A stretch of DNA of 64,000 nucleotides, taken from contig NC_060105.1 of the NCBI RefSeq assembly GCF_021155765.1, positions 4,030,001 through 4,094,000 on the forward strand, in the 5' to 3' direction. Source of the stretch: Diprion similis (taxonomy: Eukaryota; Arthropoda; Insecta; Hymenoptera; Diprionidae). Of the stretch, positions 12,786-27,233 are shown one piece after another. Both the position numbers and the translations under genes were made by a program. Position 1 is the stretch's first letter, and every line of letters begins with the position of its first letter. A model generated the notes under the pieces. It saw only the letters and a program-made list of their open reading frames with translations. It did not search any database and was not told the DNA's origin.

Positions 12786-15700
12786 TTTGTCCACTTTGTA
12801 GAATATCACAGAATTTGCGCACCGTCACTCGCGCCACCACTTCAGCTGCATCTTAACCCCCGAGCCTCGTTATTTCCGTTGGAAATAAAAGAACCGATGA
12901 AATTAAACAGCGAAACAAAACTGCGTGCACCAATCGAGGGAAAAATTAAGAAACTTGGGAAGAATTTTTTACGATAAACCCGATACTTCGCGTCACCAAC
13001 ACTTGAACTTCGAATGGCACATGCTTAAACCGTCGACTTTATTCCGTTGAAAACCAGACAGCCGCACACACCGAGCATTGTTCTTTTTTTGGTGAAAAAA
13101 AACCTAGGATGCACCCTCGAAGACATTCACCAGGATTCCCGACATTCGTCGCACCTGAAACAGGGTATAATGAAATTAAAAAAGAGCGGACAAAGTGAAC
13201 GAAGAATAATGGGAAGAAGAAGCTGCGAGAAATAAAAGTATGGAAAAATGTATTAGCGAGTTGAATTAAAACAGCTGGCAAGAGATCTTAAAGCCATTAG
13301 AGGAGCATATCTGCGTCTCGGAATTTCCATCGTTTCCGTCTGATCTTCTATTTTAAACTTTCAAACAATTCGGCCCCCTCTCCAATCTCTCTCTCTCTCC
13401 TTCTCTTACTATTTCTGATCTTGGTGCATACCTTATACCTCGGAAGATATTTGCATACACGCAATTACGATTAAATTGGCGGAATAATTACTGCGAAAGA
13501 ATTTTATATTGAAAAACAAAAAGCAATGCACAATGCAAACCCACCGAAGCTCATAATATAAAGCCCTGGTTTTACTACACTCTTGTATAATTTACATACG
13601 AAACGTGAGACACGGAGTTGGAAAAACCCTCATGGGAAAAATGAATATGGCCGTAGGGTGGGAAAAACAAACAGAAAAATCGTGTACATCGTACCTAGGA
13701 ATATAATTATTCAGCCTGTATGCAGATATTTTGCGACAACAATAACAACAGCAAAAACAACAGAGTATCAATAACAACAACAATAAAAACAAGAACGACA
13801 GGATGGCGTATAATGAATAAAATATTTCCGGTTTGGGACCGGTTGAATTACACGACGAGCGGAAAACTGCGCTCGGAAATTCTCCGCTTGATCATTATTT
13901 TCTTCTTCATGTATAAAATAGCGGTGAAAAACGGGAATTTTGCACGATGCTTGCTGAGGGAGTCGCTGGCTATCGCAATGAGCGTATCTAACACCCCCTT
14001 GGGGGTGGTTGAGGTCGAAAACTGTATCCATGAACTGAGGGTACGCGTGTATTTAATTACGATGACCAGGAACGAGAGACGCCTCTTTTTTTCAACCCTC
14101 GATGTCTGTTTTCATCCAAATCACGCTCCATTAATCACGTTTCGCGTTGCATTATAATCCGCTTCGTGTTATCATCATCTCGACCACAGCTGCGTAACTG
14201 TTAAGCTTTCATCCGCCAGCGCTGATAATGAGCCTTTGTGTACCAAATCCTCGACTCCCTCTGCTTATGCGTTTCAGTTTTAATCGAAACGTTGTCGTTG
14301 GATGAGGATTTCGGAAACGGCAAAGATATTCGTTGGGTATTCGTTAAATCGCAGCTTCACATATTTTCTTGAAATAATTTTTTTAACGTCAGATCGAACC
14401 TGAGAATATTTCGCAAAATAATTGCCGGGTTCAGAAAGGAATCCAACTTTTAGTGATGTGCAAATTTTTACCTTGCTGTTACGTCGCATGCGAAACTCAC
14501 GTATCTACGGTTTACATTTCATTTATCTCATACGAGTTCTGAGTAAACATGTGTTGTTTACTCGGTCGGATCTGAACGCGTTCAGGACCATTCGATACAT
14601 ATTTGCGAAATCACATCACCGCGAAGTCTGTGTAGAAAATATATCTTGCATCTGCATATGATTCTCCGGTGTACCGATGAAAATTTCTTGACATCAGCAA
14701 GTTATCACGATTCTATAAAAATTTTGTTCGTTCCACGATTCTAAGGATTTCCGCTCGCCTAGTAATCGCGAATCGCAAGGCGGGTACTCTTAAGCTGAAA
14801 CTTTTCACCCGACTTGTTAGCAGTCACGCAATACGTACGCGTGTTTTTGTGCTTGACGCGTTAAAGAAGTGAGCGAAGTTTGAAGTTTCCTGGCAAAATA
14901 TGTATACCGACATAAAACGATGCGGAAACGGCGAATTAGTATAAGGTACGCAATCAAACGGCACGCTTAAAACATCTCGGCGAACAGGGGAAACAAACAG
15001 CGAATGCGAGTTCGCGAGGGGCGAGTGGAGGGCGAAGTTACCCCGTTCCTAAATTGGGTTAGTTGAAATCCCTTTACGGCAACTCTAATAGCGGGGGCGT
15101 GAGTGGCATGTAACTTGCCCTCAAGACCAGCCACCATCGGCCTTACGTACCGTCAAGGCACCCGACTCCCAACCAACCCCTTTGCCACTAGCCACTCGAA
15201 CTTCCCTCAGCAGCAGCAACGCGCCGCTCTCCTCCTGCAAGTCCTGCAAGGATATGCCGAAAGACAGAATCGGAAACAAGAGATTGTCCAACTTTTCATC
15301 AAAGTTAATTAATTTCTGCGCTATTTCTTCGAGGAGTTGATTCATCCCTTATCGAGTTCCTCCAATTTGCAGGAGAAGATCACCCCAAACCCGAGATGAT
15401 GCAACAATTGTATACATTAGGGTGGCGCAAAAAAAAGTATACATGGTATATAAACTTGGCTCATATTTTCTATCGTCAATTCTTGTCGGAGTAAAATCAT
15501 TCTCGTAGGTATTCTCAGATCGGGAAACGATTTCGACGAAAGTATAGGCACAAGAATTTTCTCAATTTTCGTTTTTTTCTAGCCGGTTGGATAAACTTTT
15601 TATTCACATTTTCACGCCTCGGCTTTCCGGCAGCGCGATGCTTGAGGGAAGGCTTAGAGATGGAGAGGGTGAGAAGAGGAGAAGAGGCCAAAGGTGTCCA

Positions 15701-18329
15701 AACCCTCGTAGAGAATTATGCAGTGTAAACACAAGGGAGTCGGTGCGTTTCGCACGGATAGACGCACACCAAGGCCCCGTAATTTTTGATATTAGGGGCA
15801 TATTCAGGCGCCGCAACCGAAGCAGCCTCTCCTTCAATATTGAATTTATGTTAGGCCGGCCTCGGGGCGGAAGAAATGCGCCCCCGAAGCTAGAGGGTGG
15901 AGAGATTGACGGATTCCGCGAAACGGAAGACCGGATTCCCTTTTCTTCTTTTCACCTCAATCGACGCGGCTTTCGGGCCCAGATGTCCTTTATTTACGGG
16001 TGAAAATCTCACGATTTTCAAAATGCGTAACACAGATAGATCAAGGGTTGTTTTTCCGGGGTTCGCACGACGCGATAGTCTCTCGTTCGAACTTCATTTC
16101 CCCGTTTCTTTTTCTCCTCTCTCTCTCACCCCCACCCTTATTTTATCCTCACGGAATTAGACCGGGTCGACAAAAGCTCGACGGGGTTGTCGCTGGCCGT
16201 TGGAAAACTCGGGGAAATCTAATCTGGACCTCGTGTTGGGGAAAACTGTCGCCGCGTGCGCGTTCCTCGACTCTGCACATATACGCACACTCAAGATGAC
16301 ACTTTCGAATCTTTTTTGGGACGGTGTTTCGGGCCTTCGGGATCCGCGCTTTCGCCAGCACGATTCATCCCCCAGGGATCGGGCGAAACGCGTGTCTTCT
16401 GCACCCCGGATCCCAGACTTTTTTCAATATCGTACACGCTGCTGCTGCTTTTTTCGGCGTCTGCATCGGGGGAGGAAATTCGACGCGGGACGTCCTTCGG
16501 GGAGAAAAACACTGTCCTCGGGATGCACATCATCGGAACAATGGACGGGAAAGTTGGAAGTTTCTAAGGACTTTTTCAACCAGTGTATTATATGTATACG
16601 TATATGTGCAGGTCCTCGCGCTTTTAGATCTCGAGTTTGTTGTTTCTCGAAACTTTTTTTGCCTCCGTTCAGCCGCCGGATCGAAATAGTTGAATACATC
16701 GACTAAGTTTTATAATTGTTATAATTTTGTTTAGGCGATAAGAATAAGGGAGAAAAAATAAGGGATAAAAAAAAAGATAAGTTGCTGTTTACCTACTTAT
16801 TTTCACACATATCCTTGTATCCTTGACGTACACTGTAACAGCTACACGCAACCTCCCTCCGTCTCAGTGGTTTTAAAAATTGCAAAAAACCGACCCTCGT
16901 TAAACCATTTTCCCCCCTTAAAACACGGTGTAACAATTACGTAAAAATATTATCGAACATTGCTGATTTAATTAGTGGCATGAAACGCGTGCTTCTGTTA
17001 AAACTTCCACAGACTTGAAATCTACCTCCACCTTTCAACATTGATTCATAAAAATTACAAAAAATCTAAAACGGCGTAATTTTCTCCACCGCGTTCACGG
17101 TGCACCCTTTATTTTTTTCCCTCGCCTCACTTCCGGTTCCTCGCTTCTTCCAATAACGTGACCCGGCTTGCTGGCTGCTAGGGGTGGCAAATACGCACCC
17201 TGTCACCCTTTCAAACACGCGTACCGTCGTTCGCGGGCGACGCGCGGTCACTGCTGCCTTCTCTCACCAACACGCGCGCACACCGACGCCCGGCGTCGGG
17301 ACGCCTACCCCGCCTGCGCACCCCGACCGAGACTCGTTCCTGACTGCGTTTCGGCCTCGGGGGTGCGAGACTCTCCGCCTCTGGGTTAGTGGGCATCCGC
17401 GACCGCTGGACGCCAATATCCTGCGAGCAGACAGATCCTGCGGTCTTCCTTCACCGCTCGAACATCCCGTCAGAATTTTTTTGAACCGTTTTTACGACGC
17501 TAAGGCCCAGAATCTGGATATTCTTCTTCGGGATGGTCGGCCCAAGGAATGGCGGAATTCGGTTTCAGCCAAATTTTAATCGATTCGAGAACTTAAGACT
17601 TTGCAAATATATAGACCTGATGGAAATTTGTTTCGCGAAATCTGTAGCACATTTTTTTAGCTCTAGGAAAACTTGGCGATTTGCTCTTTCAGCCAAAGTT
17701 TTTGAATTCTAATCTTTGAACAAAAAAGTTTGTAAACAGCTAAATATAAGTAGTTGAGAGTTCAGTGATTTTTAGTTTTCTTTTCTAACTGTTAGTATGA
17801 TGACTGTGGATTCGATTTTTACCCATTTCAACGGCCAAAATTTTGAAATATCTAAACACAAGTAACAACTGATTTTAGGAAATTGTTAAAGTACTTCTTC
17901 GGCTCTGCAAGAATTTGCAAATTTGATTTTTGATCTTTATCGTCAGCCCAAAGTCTCTAAATTCTATTTTTATCCACTTTGCCCCTTTTCCGACCTTAGG
18001 AATTTGGAGACCCAGAGATGCACAATAAAATTTCATAAAAGTGTATCGTTTTTTAGCTTTTGAAAATTCCTAGCCGTCCTGCAGCCGAAGCAGAGGACTC
18101 GAGGAAGGCTGCGGCCGCGTTCTTTCGAACGGTGAGACCGACGAGTAAACCGGAGCCCGACGACCTGGCGACGTCGAAACGTCGTTGTCATTCCTTTATA
18201 CCTACTCCTGCAGTTACCCTCGTTTTAACACTTCAAGAAAATGCTGCAACTATACTATAAACTTCCACGTCACTGTGCGTTTGCTACGTCAATTCTTTTC
18301 CCTCTTTGTATTACTATTTTCCTATTTCC
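12786..18329. other. No recognised gene; upstream of receptor exon
   Basis: This stretch should include the promoter and 5' UTR of the minus-strand receptor gene, but no TATA box is evident. An acceptor-like CAG on the minus strand near 13162 is followed by a short open segment. It could be an untranslated upstream exon, but nothing confirms it. Open frames at 13720-14157 and 15587-16706 are GC-variable and show no family resemblance. Confidence 0.35.
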
Positions 18330-18653
18330 TCAATTCCACCCCAACTCCAGGGGATAAACCAGGACGAGTCCATTTGCTACCCGATAAATTTGTGGTAAAT
18401 AAAAACTTGCGCGATACTGATGTCCTTGTAATTCCTCCTTCGTTACAGGAAGTTGGGACCAGTTCATTTCTGCAAAAAATTTGTCGAATTCACGATTAAA
18501 ATAATTCCGAAAATTCGCAAACATCGATTCATCGAAATCTACATTCTCTGGTAAAACCTGGCACCGATGGATCCGGGCGAGGATTAAGCGATCAAGAATG
18601 TATCTCGGACCGTCGAGAACGACTCGAATGATCTCTTGACGTGAAAATCCCAA
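18330..18653 (-). CDS. Orphan open frame, 107 codons, uncertain
   Basis: This minus-strand frame has protein-like composition, with scattered aromatic and acidic residues such as F-D-E-S-M-F-A-N-F and a stretch F-N-R-E-F-D-K-F-F. It starts from TTG at 18653 and ends in TGA. The open frame extends about 21 bases further upstream to an in-frame TGA, without an ATG. There is no signal peptide, no repeat and no recognised domain. Acceptor-like sequence (TTTTTTGCAG) occurs inside it. It may be a decayed mobile-element fragment, an internal exon, or chance. I recognise no homologue. Confidence 0.15.
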   Translation of the reverse strand: MGFSRQEIIRVVLDGPRYILDRLILARIHRCQVLPENVDFDESMFANFRNYFNREFDKFFAEMNWSQLPVTKEELQGHQYRASFYLPQIYRVANGLVLVYPLELGWN

Positions 18654-21600
18654 CCCGGATGCTGCCTTTGTGTGTGATCAAGTAGGCATTGAACGCATCG
18701 ACGAGTCGTCACGATTTAACGGGTCGAAAGTGATTTTGTCTCTGTCTCTTTTGTCTTTCTCCGAAAATAATCAGCGGGGGATTAGACGTTGATTATTTAT
18801 CAATTTGCCTGTGCATCGGTGATTTCGGTCAAATAATTCCTCGCTTCGTGTACGCAGAGTGAATTAACACGAATGCGGTCTGCGTGACCCGAGTGGGTTG
18901 CCGTTTAAGAAGGAACTTGAACCAGCTCCCGGGTATCCAGAGGGAAGGCGAAACAAAGTTGCGCCGGGTGAGCTTCGCGGCTTCCCAACTTCAGCCCGCA
19001 AATTAAGGTTGTGTTAATTTCGGGTGGAACGGCGACAAAGTGACTGATAAAAACTCGAAATTAACAATAATTAAGACTCCAGCTATATCTCTCTTTCACC
19101 GGCACCGCGCCGCGTTTAATCGGGCTAATTTCCCGCGGCGGCAACTCGCCTGATGCCTACATATTTCTAATCTCGGTGTAGCGACTCGAGAAACCTCTCG
19201 CGAATTTTAAATTATATTCAAGAAAGAATAACCTAGACGAAAATTAGCTCCGCTTTTTCAAACGTTTTATAAGTGGAAGGTTAAAAGAATTGAAAAAAGG
19301 AATAGTTTAAACAATCAACGTCAATCTCATTGAAGGTTTTAATCTTCATTTTGTTGAAAGAAGAGTATCAGAAACGGTTAAGAAACACCAGCGTTTTATA
19401 ACACAGGTCTGCAGCCGAAAAACTGCAGAAAAACTGCAACTTTTACTCTCTGAAACCGAAAAAAATACTCAAAAAATTCCGTCACAAACGTTTGTAGTTT
19501 TATTTATAAAGTGGAACTCCCGTCTAACTCGAAATCTGGTATCCTATTCATGATTATAAAACTCCTGTGCAAAAGTAATTTTTTACTTTTATATAATACG
19601 TATTGAAGTCAGACTCAAGAATAAATACGGAGAGAAAATAAGCGGAATGGTGGAAAAATAAGGGGAGGAAATTCAGGGAAATAAGCGTGTTCGCAGAAGT
19701 ATCAAAGAGAAGAAGATAAAGTGGTTTCATAGGAAAAAAGAATGAACTCAAAATGTTAAGTATCAACATTTCATGAAAAAATTCTTCCTTCAACTTTGTA
19801 ATAAATATTATTTACTTCGTTGTAATAAAATAGTGTTTCATTTTCATTATTGTTTGTCATTATTTTGCTAAAATACTATAGTTGATGGAGGGAAATGGAA
19901 GCCATTTTTGGATTCAACTCACTCAAAAACGTAATTTTTGCCAAAAACATGCCATATAGCTAAAATAAAATATTTTTTTGATCATGAAGCCTCTTCTCAA
20001 ATCGTTGTTATCTCAACCCTCCGTAATTGTTCAAATTTCTTCAAATTCGTTTCTACCGATACTAGATTCATCCTATTTACCATCAACAGCACAAACAACA
20101 TGGCTGGAAATTTTTCCACGCTTTTTCGCTTCTCCCAACTTCCGACTCGTCCTTAATCTCGACATATATTCCTTATTACGACCACTACAAAGCCTGCATT
20201 AAGGCCTACTCGGCCTTTGTTCGTGTGGCGAGGGGCAGGGCCGAGTATCGTATCGATTCCTCGACCGGTGGAATCGTGCCAAATAGTTTTGCAGGGTAGG
20301 GATTTTTCGCGTACAAGCGGCAAGTGTCATCCTTGACATAATATCTCGGCGCAGAGGGTAAGCCGTCTGGTCTAAGATTTTTTCCCGATACACATTTCGC
20401 CTACTTCCAACTTCCCTTCTTCCGTTCTTTTATTTCTTATTGCGCACTTCCCTTAGTCACATGCCTGCGATAATACTTTCGGCGGAATAATTCATCCCTG
20501 GAAAACCAAGGGCTGTTTTGACGGTCCAAAAAATTTGGAATTTTTACAACCAAATTTAGAATTGCTGAAATGTTATAAAAAATACTCATATTTTGATTCA
20601 TGATCGGGGTTTTCCGCTCGAGTTTTGCATATTAATTATTACTTAGATATCACGTGGCCAGTGTCATTAATCTCAAGGATGTACCGGACTAATTAAGTAA
20701 GCGCAAAAACGGATCGGAAAACAGAAGGGAGGCGTGTCGTATTTTCGCCTGCGGAAAGCACTCGACTTCCGGCGTCTGGCGGCAGCGCTTGCTGTCTGCT
20801 GCTGCTGCATTGTAAGTGTGCTTAAGAGAGACGGATACATGTTACGAGGGATTCAAAATGGTCGCCGAGATGAATATCGCTGGTGCATCGACGTGACGTT
20901 TTTGACTACGTTCATCAGTCACAGATTTTTTTGTTCACCCGTTCTTTCAAGCCGAAAAACAATTAATTCCTCGGTTGATGTTTCCAGTGAGAGATACTAA
21001 GATTACTGGCGATATTTTTAGCGAAAAAATGTGAAACCTTGAACAGGGGTGGGGTTGAAAATTGGAAGGTTCAGTATTTCGAATGACCGATATATCGAAA
21101 TTTCAAACACGTGAGAGTAAAATAGCGAAAAATGAATTTTTTGAAATCTTGATTTTTGTCATCCTCATCAGTGACACTTTCGAAAATGAAGATTAGGAAT
21201 GATGATCGAAAAAATCCTTCAAATTTTTTACCCCCGCCCTTGAACAGACAAATCAGTGTCACTCGTTTTTTGCGCCGAATCACGTTCCGCGTAAAATTTT
21301 CACGCACGCTTAATTCGCTCCCTCCACAATTAGCCGGCTAATTTCCGTTTCACTCAAGAGCTAATCCCTCGGCTGGTTGCGACGAGATATCTCGCGACCT
21401 GCTTATACGACTAGCTAGTTCTCCGCGCTGATTTTACACCGCAAAATAGCTTCTATTTTGTGTATTATCTCGGTGCAGACTGCAAGCCTGCTGCAGGCAC
21501 TAAACTCTGATGCAGTTGTGGTAACGAGCTGCTTTTTCATCCGCATCATATTCTATCCCGTATACAAATTGCAAATTTATATTTCGCGGTATGTCAGGAA

Positions 21601-22596
21601 TGAGATAATTTCTTCAACCGTAAGATTTCCTCTTAATCGATAATATCAACAGACTAATTAGCTCAATTTCGCACCCCTTGATGCAAAATTTTTCTTCCCA
21701 ACACGCGTCATGGAATATCGTAACATTGTGCAATTTCCGCTTTTGCTTATACCCACGACGGATTCCCGAGTTCGAAACATCCTCTTCAGGATTCGAGGGT
21801 TGTCGGGTAATTGGAATCACACATCATTCGCCTAGCGGTCTGTACACGCGTAGGCCTAGTAATATATTAATATCCTCCAGCTTCTTGCGCTAGTCCAAAG
21901 CATACGTAGCCCCGTAGGCTAGACTGTCGTGGATTCAACCTCTCACAGCTTCCTCTGCAAACAAGTAATTCGCGTATTCTCGGCCCTCTCGTAACTTCGT
22001 AAGCCAAAGTTCGCGTGCACGAAGCGTTCCATCATTTTCTATCCAGCCATTAACGCGTTTCATTGTACAGGGTGTGCCGGTTTCTAATAATTAAAATTGT
22101 CAGCACCTGAAATTATCTCCGAGGTTAAACATCTCAGAAATAAAGGAATCCTTATGGAAATTGGCTGCTAGGATTGGCTGAATTTTCAGTATATGGTGTA
22201 GTACTCATTCTCCATATCAAAACTTCTCATGAATACAAGTCCGAAAAATTTCTCGTCCCCCGGAGGCTTTATAATTCTTGAAAGTCCCGAAATCCATAGA
22301 TGTCAAAAAATCTAAAAACCTTTCTTCCGGAGTCTGCATTTCTAAAACTACTGATTCCCGGAATTTGTGTTCACGAGAACTTTTGATCGAAAGGATATGC
22401 GCTATAACAAATCTAAAATCGAGCCAATTTCCATACCCAACTATTCTGCAAGGTCCTTTTTCCGTACCTATTTTCAAGCGTTAAAAAATCTAAATACCAG
22501 AACCGAGTCCCGGCACCGGTTAAGGATGCCGTGAAAAGAGGACACGATTTCTAAAAAACAAAAGTCTCTCGCGTTATCGGTCGCAAGTTGGCGACA

Positions 22597-22628
22597 GGTA
22601 GGTAGGTAGGTAGGTAGGTAGGTAGGTA
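22597..22628. repeat. (GGTA)8 tetranucleotide microsatellite
   Basis: Eight perfect GGTA units, likely polymorphic in length. No gene is recognised beside it. Confidence 0.95.
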
Positions 22629-24852
22629 GTGCACTTTTCCAATCGAGTCACAGATATTCCCGATGCAGGGGAATTATAATCCGGTTATAGGCGAGCCGGG
22701 GCTGCGTTTCAGCCGAGCAGCGAAGCGTGCAGCACGCGTGGTCCACGCCTATAAGGCGTGCGCGTGCAAGGTTAGGCGTCCCGACGCGACGCAGGATCAG
22801 CCTGACACATAGAGGATAAGACGTGGAGAAGGCGCACACGATTGCGATACACGACGTCGAGATTTCCGACTCAGTTTGCCCGTTGCATGTTGGGTATCAT
22901 TAGAGGTACACACACGCGTCACAAGAGTATCATAGGTGTGCCGCACACCCTGCGAACGAATACCAGGTGAAAGTGCAGCAGAGCCGTAGAGCGCAGAGGA
23001 CGCAGAGCGTGACGGTTATAGATAATATAGATATACAATCACGTATATATATACAGAGCGAAGCTGCACGCGAAACGGCGAACGAACGCGTTATGCAAAG
23101 ACGTCGGCGCTCCTTCCTTGCCGAAAAATTCGCTTATTATAGATATCTTGGGTGCAGGAAGGCGAGGCTCGTGCCGTTTTCACCGGAAACGCACGATGTT
23201 CCTCCTCCCTCTCATTAATAGTCATTATACGAATAGAAATCCCATTGCGATTCAGGCGTGTGGGAATCCGGCCGAAAGTTCACTTATTCTCGTTAGTTAT
23301 GCTTGTATTCTTTTCAATCCGCTAGTAGAATTGGATAATCCAAACGAAACTCACCTCTTCGATGGACGCCCCAGACACCACCTTTGCTGAAAAATGCGAT
23401 TTTCCGTGTTTTTCGCGAGTTCAAACACAGCGTTGATCTCCGTACAACTGACTCAGGACTTATGTTAGTTTTGGTATATTATCAACTGCTTCGACTATTT
23501 ATGTTTGTAAACACACACGAGAGATGAGCAGCTGAACCATCCGCTCCAAACTTCTCCATCGTTCTGCCGCGTCAGCCAAAGCTTTTCACCCGAGGGTGTT
23601 TTGATTTTCAGTGTTGACACGCGTTCTATGTTTGTCCGCAAGGTTGAAGAATAGAATCGCCTCGAAATTCCTGGAAGATTATAATCCAGCCTCACCTTAT
23701 CGAGAGGTAATTCACACGGTCCTCCTTTTCCTAATCCAGTATATCGGTTTTCATTTTCCCTTGACAAGTTTTTACAATTTATCGCAGACAAATCAGTACC
23801 AAACCGCATTTAGACTTCCACAGAACCAAAGAGATTCTCTTTGAAATTCGCAGGCCAGAAAGGAGTTAACGAGAAGCGGTAAAATCACCGGTTAAATTCG
23901 CCATACACACATACCTGTGGTACGTACTTTATACCCGAAGCCGAGAGGGTTGGGACGAAGCGAAACGTCCATGAGAAGCGGTGGAATTAACTGGGCCCCG
24001 TTAGCGAAACCTAATGTTGATTACGAGGGCGGACATTCCAGGGTTCTTAATTAAGGGAGCGTTCGTTCGGTGTCCGCGTCTCTATTAGCCCTGTTCGAGA
24101 GATATATACCCTTATACTCTACACCTGACTTTTTGGCCTTCCGTAGAGAACCAAGAGAACCGCCCCTCGTTGAATTTGACGTTTTTTCACCCCCGTTCGT
24201 AGGTTCCTTCCTTCGTTTTTTACCCCATTTTCCCACACTCGCCCCGAATAAAGCTCTCGATTCGAGCAGCCCCTCGTCCCGTCGACAAACGCACCTTTCC
24301 GCTAAGCTCTACAGAGTTCTAGTATAATTAGCCACCCTCATTGTCAGCTTGATTTCAGCCCGTATATCAGAGCTTCCGTTTACCCGCAGAGTCTATCTTC
24401 CATTGTTTCCATTGTTGTTTGTGATTGTTCCACTGAAGTGTCGAGCGTTTACGTTTATTCAAAAAGCAAAAAAGAAGGCACTAAAAATATTGTCAAATCG
24501 AATCAGCGCGCCTATTTACCCCTCATTTTATACATAAATAAATCAAAATTTAATCCACACATTTTTCCTTCCTTCTCCACGATTACACATCGATCGTATG
24601 TCATGATAAATATATTTCCAGCCGCATGTAACAGGTCCCAGGAATGTCCGACTCGGGCTTACACGATTCGCCTCGCAGTTGGTTCGTATACCTTGCTTTA
24701 CAGCCAGAAACCTTGATCGCTGCATGGGTGTGTCCGTGTCGACCTCTTCCTCCCAGCCAGATCTCCTCGAGTATATAAACTGTTCCGCTCATTTCTACGT
24801 TGCCATTTCAATTCTGCGTGCTATCAGATCCGTCGCTGGGTTCGCAGGAGCG

Positions 24853-24870
24853 TTTTTTTTTTTTTTTTTT
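24853..24870. repeat. T18 homopolymer
   Basis: Eighteen T residues followed by further T-rich sequence to about 24892. This could be an antisense poly(A) tail of an old retrotransposed copy, but no source sequence or target-site duplication was recognised. Confidence 0.8.
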
Positions 24871-25136
24871 ATTTTTTATTTTTTTTTTTATTTTAGTATC
24901 GTCATCGATTCGAGAATTATATTCAAATTTCTCACGTGCGGAACAAAGTTCATTTCACTCTCTGAATATTATTCTTATCATTATTATTATTATCATAATA
25001 AGTTCTTAAAAATTGTATCACTTTCGATTTTTGAAAATCGTTTCTGGTTAACTAAATCAGGGGGAATTTATGGGTCGTAGTTTATGCCTTCGGGATTCTC
25101 CGAGGCACAGATGCTCCTGTTTATTCCCGTATACAA

Positions 25137-25148
25137 CCCCCCCCCCCC
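25137..25148. repeat. C12 homopolymer
   Basis: Twelve consecutive C residues in non-coding sequence. Confidence 0.9.
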
Positions 25149-27201
25149 GGTCCCACTGTTGCTCGATTGTTGCTGATTTAACAGGAAATTGATGCTTCAC
25201 TCCCTGTCTTGACTGTACTAATTGTGAGACAACCAACCTGCACCCCAAACTTCCGACAGTAAATTGTCGCTGGGATTGATTGCGTTAGCTTCTCGATACC
25301 TTGTCAAGTCGAATTACTTACGTGGTATATATGTATATTAGGAATAATCGCTGTGAACTAATTCGTTAATTAATTAAACGGTGAAGTTGAGTAAACAATA
25401 TTCATCCTGGTATTTGATAATAATTATTACTATTTATAATTTCAGGCACAATTTCGGGTGAATGTAAAACATCTGAAGATACGTTTAAGGAAAATGTTTA
25501 AACAAAATTATTAAACTAATGAACAAAGGTCAATTAATTATTTATGCAAAAGTATGATTGACTTCGATTTTGAGATGCGGTTGGAATAAAATTCAAGCTA
25601 AATTTGCAATCGGCAAAAACTGTAAGAGGATTCCAATATCGAAAATTTTCAATTTTTATTGCAGAATCGCTTTCACGAATATACGAAAAATTGCCTAAAT
25701 AAATTTGAGGGGCGTATAAAAATGTGCATTAACTTTAAACGTTTCAGTTTATCACACTGAAAACAAATATTCGGCATATCTATCTTACTCTGTGTATTAT
25801 ACTCTGAGTAAAAAAGATTCGCCGCGTCATTTCATCGTGGAAGAAAACATCGAACACGGCTAAGCACTCTCTGGGCGGATGAAATTTGGTCGAAAACCCA
25901 TTTGTCAATTCGCCATGTTCCGACGACATATAATGTCTACTACAGGCGTTGTACGAGTAAAGTTACCCGAAGCCGCGGTTTTGTAAAAGGTCGATCATTA
26001 GACCTCGGTCGGTTAAAAGTACCCGCAAAATTTTTCTTCCTGTTTGAATTTCCTCGATTCGAGAGAAAACCGAGCAGCCGGCTCGTTTTTCGCATGAATT
26101 TTCAGAGAAAAGAGGGAAAAGAATTTAAGTTCGAAATTTTAAAAGTTCTGAAAGCGGAATTTAATTGTTTCAGATTTTTAAATTGTCTCATGTTCGCAAT
26201 TTCAGAACTTTGACTTGTCGGAGTTGAACTTGATGTTCCCTCAAAGTTTGATTTCTTTTCTTCAACTGTCACCGCCAAAAATTTCTGATCTTTAGCTTTG
26301 GGAAGTTTTGAAATTCGAAATTTCAACCTAGCTCGAAAAAAAGGAGAACAAAAGGAAGGAAAATACTAAAGAGACTTTTCGCCCTTCTCTCGTTAAAAAA
26401 TTCATTCTTCACCCCATATTTCCGCACCTAATCACTCGCATACGACGATTATTATGCACAATTAGTGCACCGCGTGACCCGCAGTCGAGAGACGCCGATC
26501 TGGTTTATACCGCACAGTTGCTGCTGGTTTATCGGGTGAAATTCAAACTTGCGGACAGAGCAGAGAATTCTTGTTAGAAAGCTGATATAGCCTAGTTTAA
26601 ATTACGCGTGATCGCGCCATACGCGTGCGACTAAAGCCCGCTTGACTTCTATTAGCTTGTGGGCAACAATCCGTTATCTCAGCCTCTCGCCGATTATACA
26701 TCATGCGATGTATTAACAAGCAGCCGCAATAAATTTCGCCAATTGATCTGAAACTCCTTCGCGGGAACCGGCAATCTCTCCCCCCCATTTTCTGTCTCTT
26801 AGTAGCAAACTTGCTTTTACAACAATATAAAAAAATTGAAATTAATCATCATTAATTATCCCTTTTTTCATTAATATTTTTTCGCGACTGCAGTTTGTCG
26901 GAAAATATTCACTGCACAGGCAAACGAAACGACGAGAGATGCGATATGAATAATTCGCAATCTGCGGAGCGCTTTGAGGCCCAAAGCAGCACATAAGGGC
27001 CGGGTCCTCGTAGTCTGAAAGGACCTTTACTCCTGGCTGATTATATTCAAAGTGTAGTAATATGTGATCGTGACGATAGTAGTTTTCCATGATTAATCAA
27101 AGCTGGTCCAGCAGCTTTCCGAGGACGTAATTGTTCCGAGTGCACTGTGAAAATGGTTGCTTTTGCTGGTTACTCTGCAGAGACTCGCTGCAGCATCCGA
27201 G

Positions 27202-27233
27202 TATAAGATACTCGCTCACGTCAGTCTGTATCA
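27202..27233 (+). promoter_or_regulatory. Possible TATA/initiator core promoter
   Basis: TATAAGAT at 27202-27209 is followed by TCAGTC (A at 27223) and TCAGCT (A at 27233). The second A lies 31 bases from the TATA start, the usual spacing. About 30 bases on, an ATG opens a 29-codon frame beginning M-A-Q-E-N-F-S-S-P-L-R-G, with a GTAGGT donor-like site inside it. No continuing exon could be recognised, so this is a candidate only. Confidence 0.25.

Larger units (their letters stand above)
18654..27201. other. No recognised gene; microsatellite-bearing
   Basis: About 8.5 kb without a supportable coding exon. It contains (GGTA)8 at 22597-22628, a T18 tract at 24853-24870 and a C12 tract at 25137-25148. 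A TATATAAAC string near 24772 has no convincing initiator or open frame behind it. Confidence 0.45.

Noticed and set aside
15587..16706. Overlapping frames of 100-170 codons in a GC-rich patch
   Set aside because: Several frames on both strands are open at once, which reflects base composition rather than coding.
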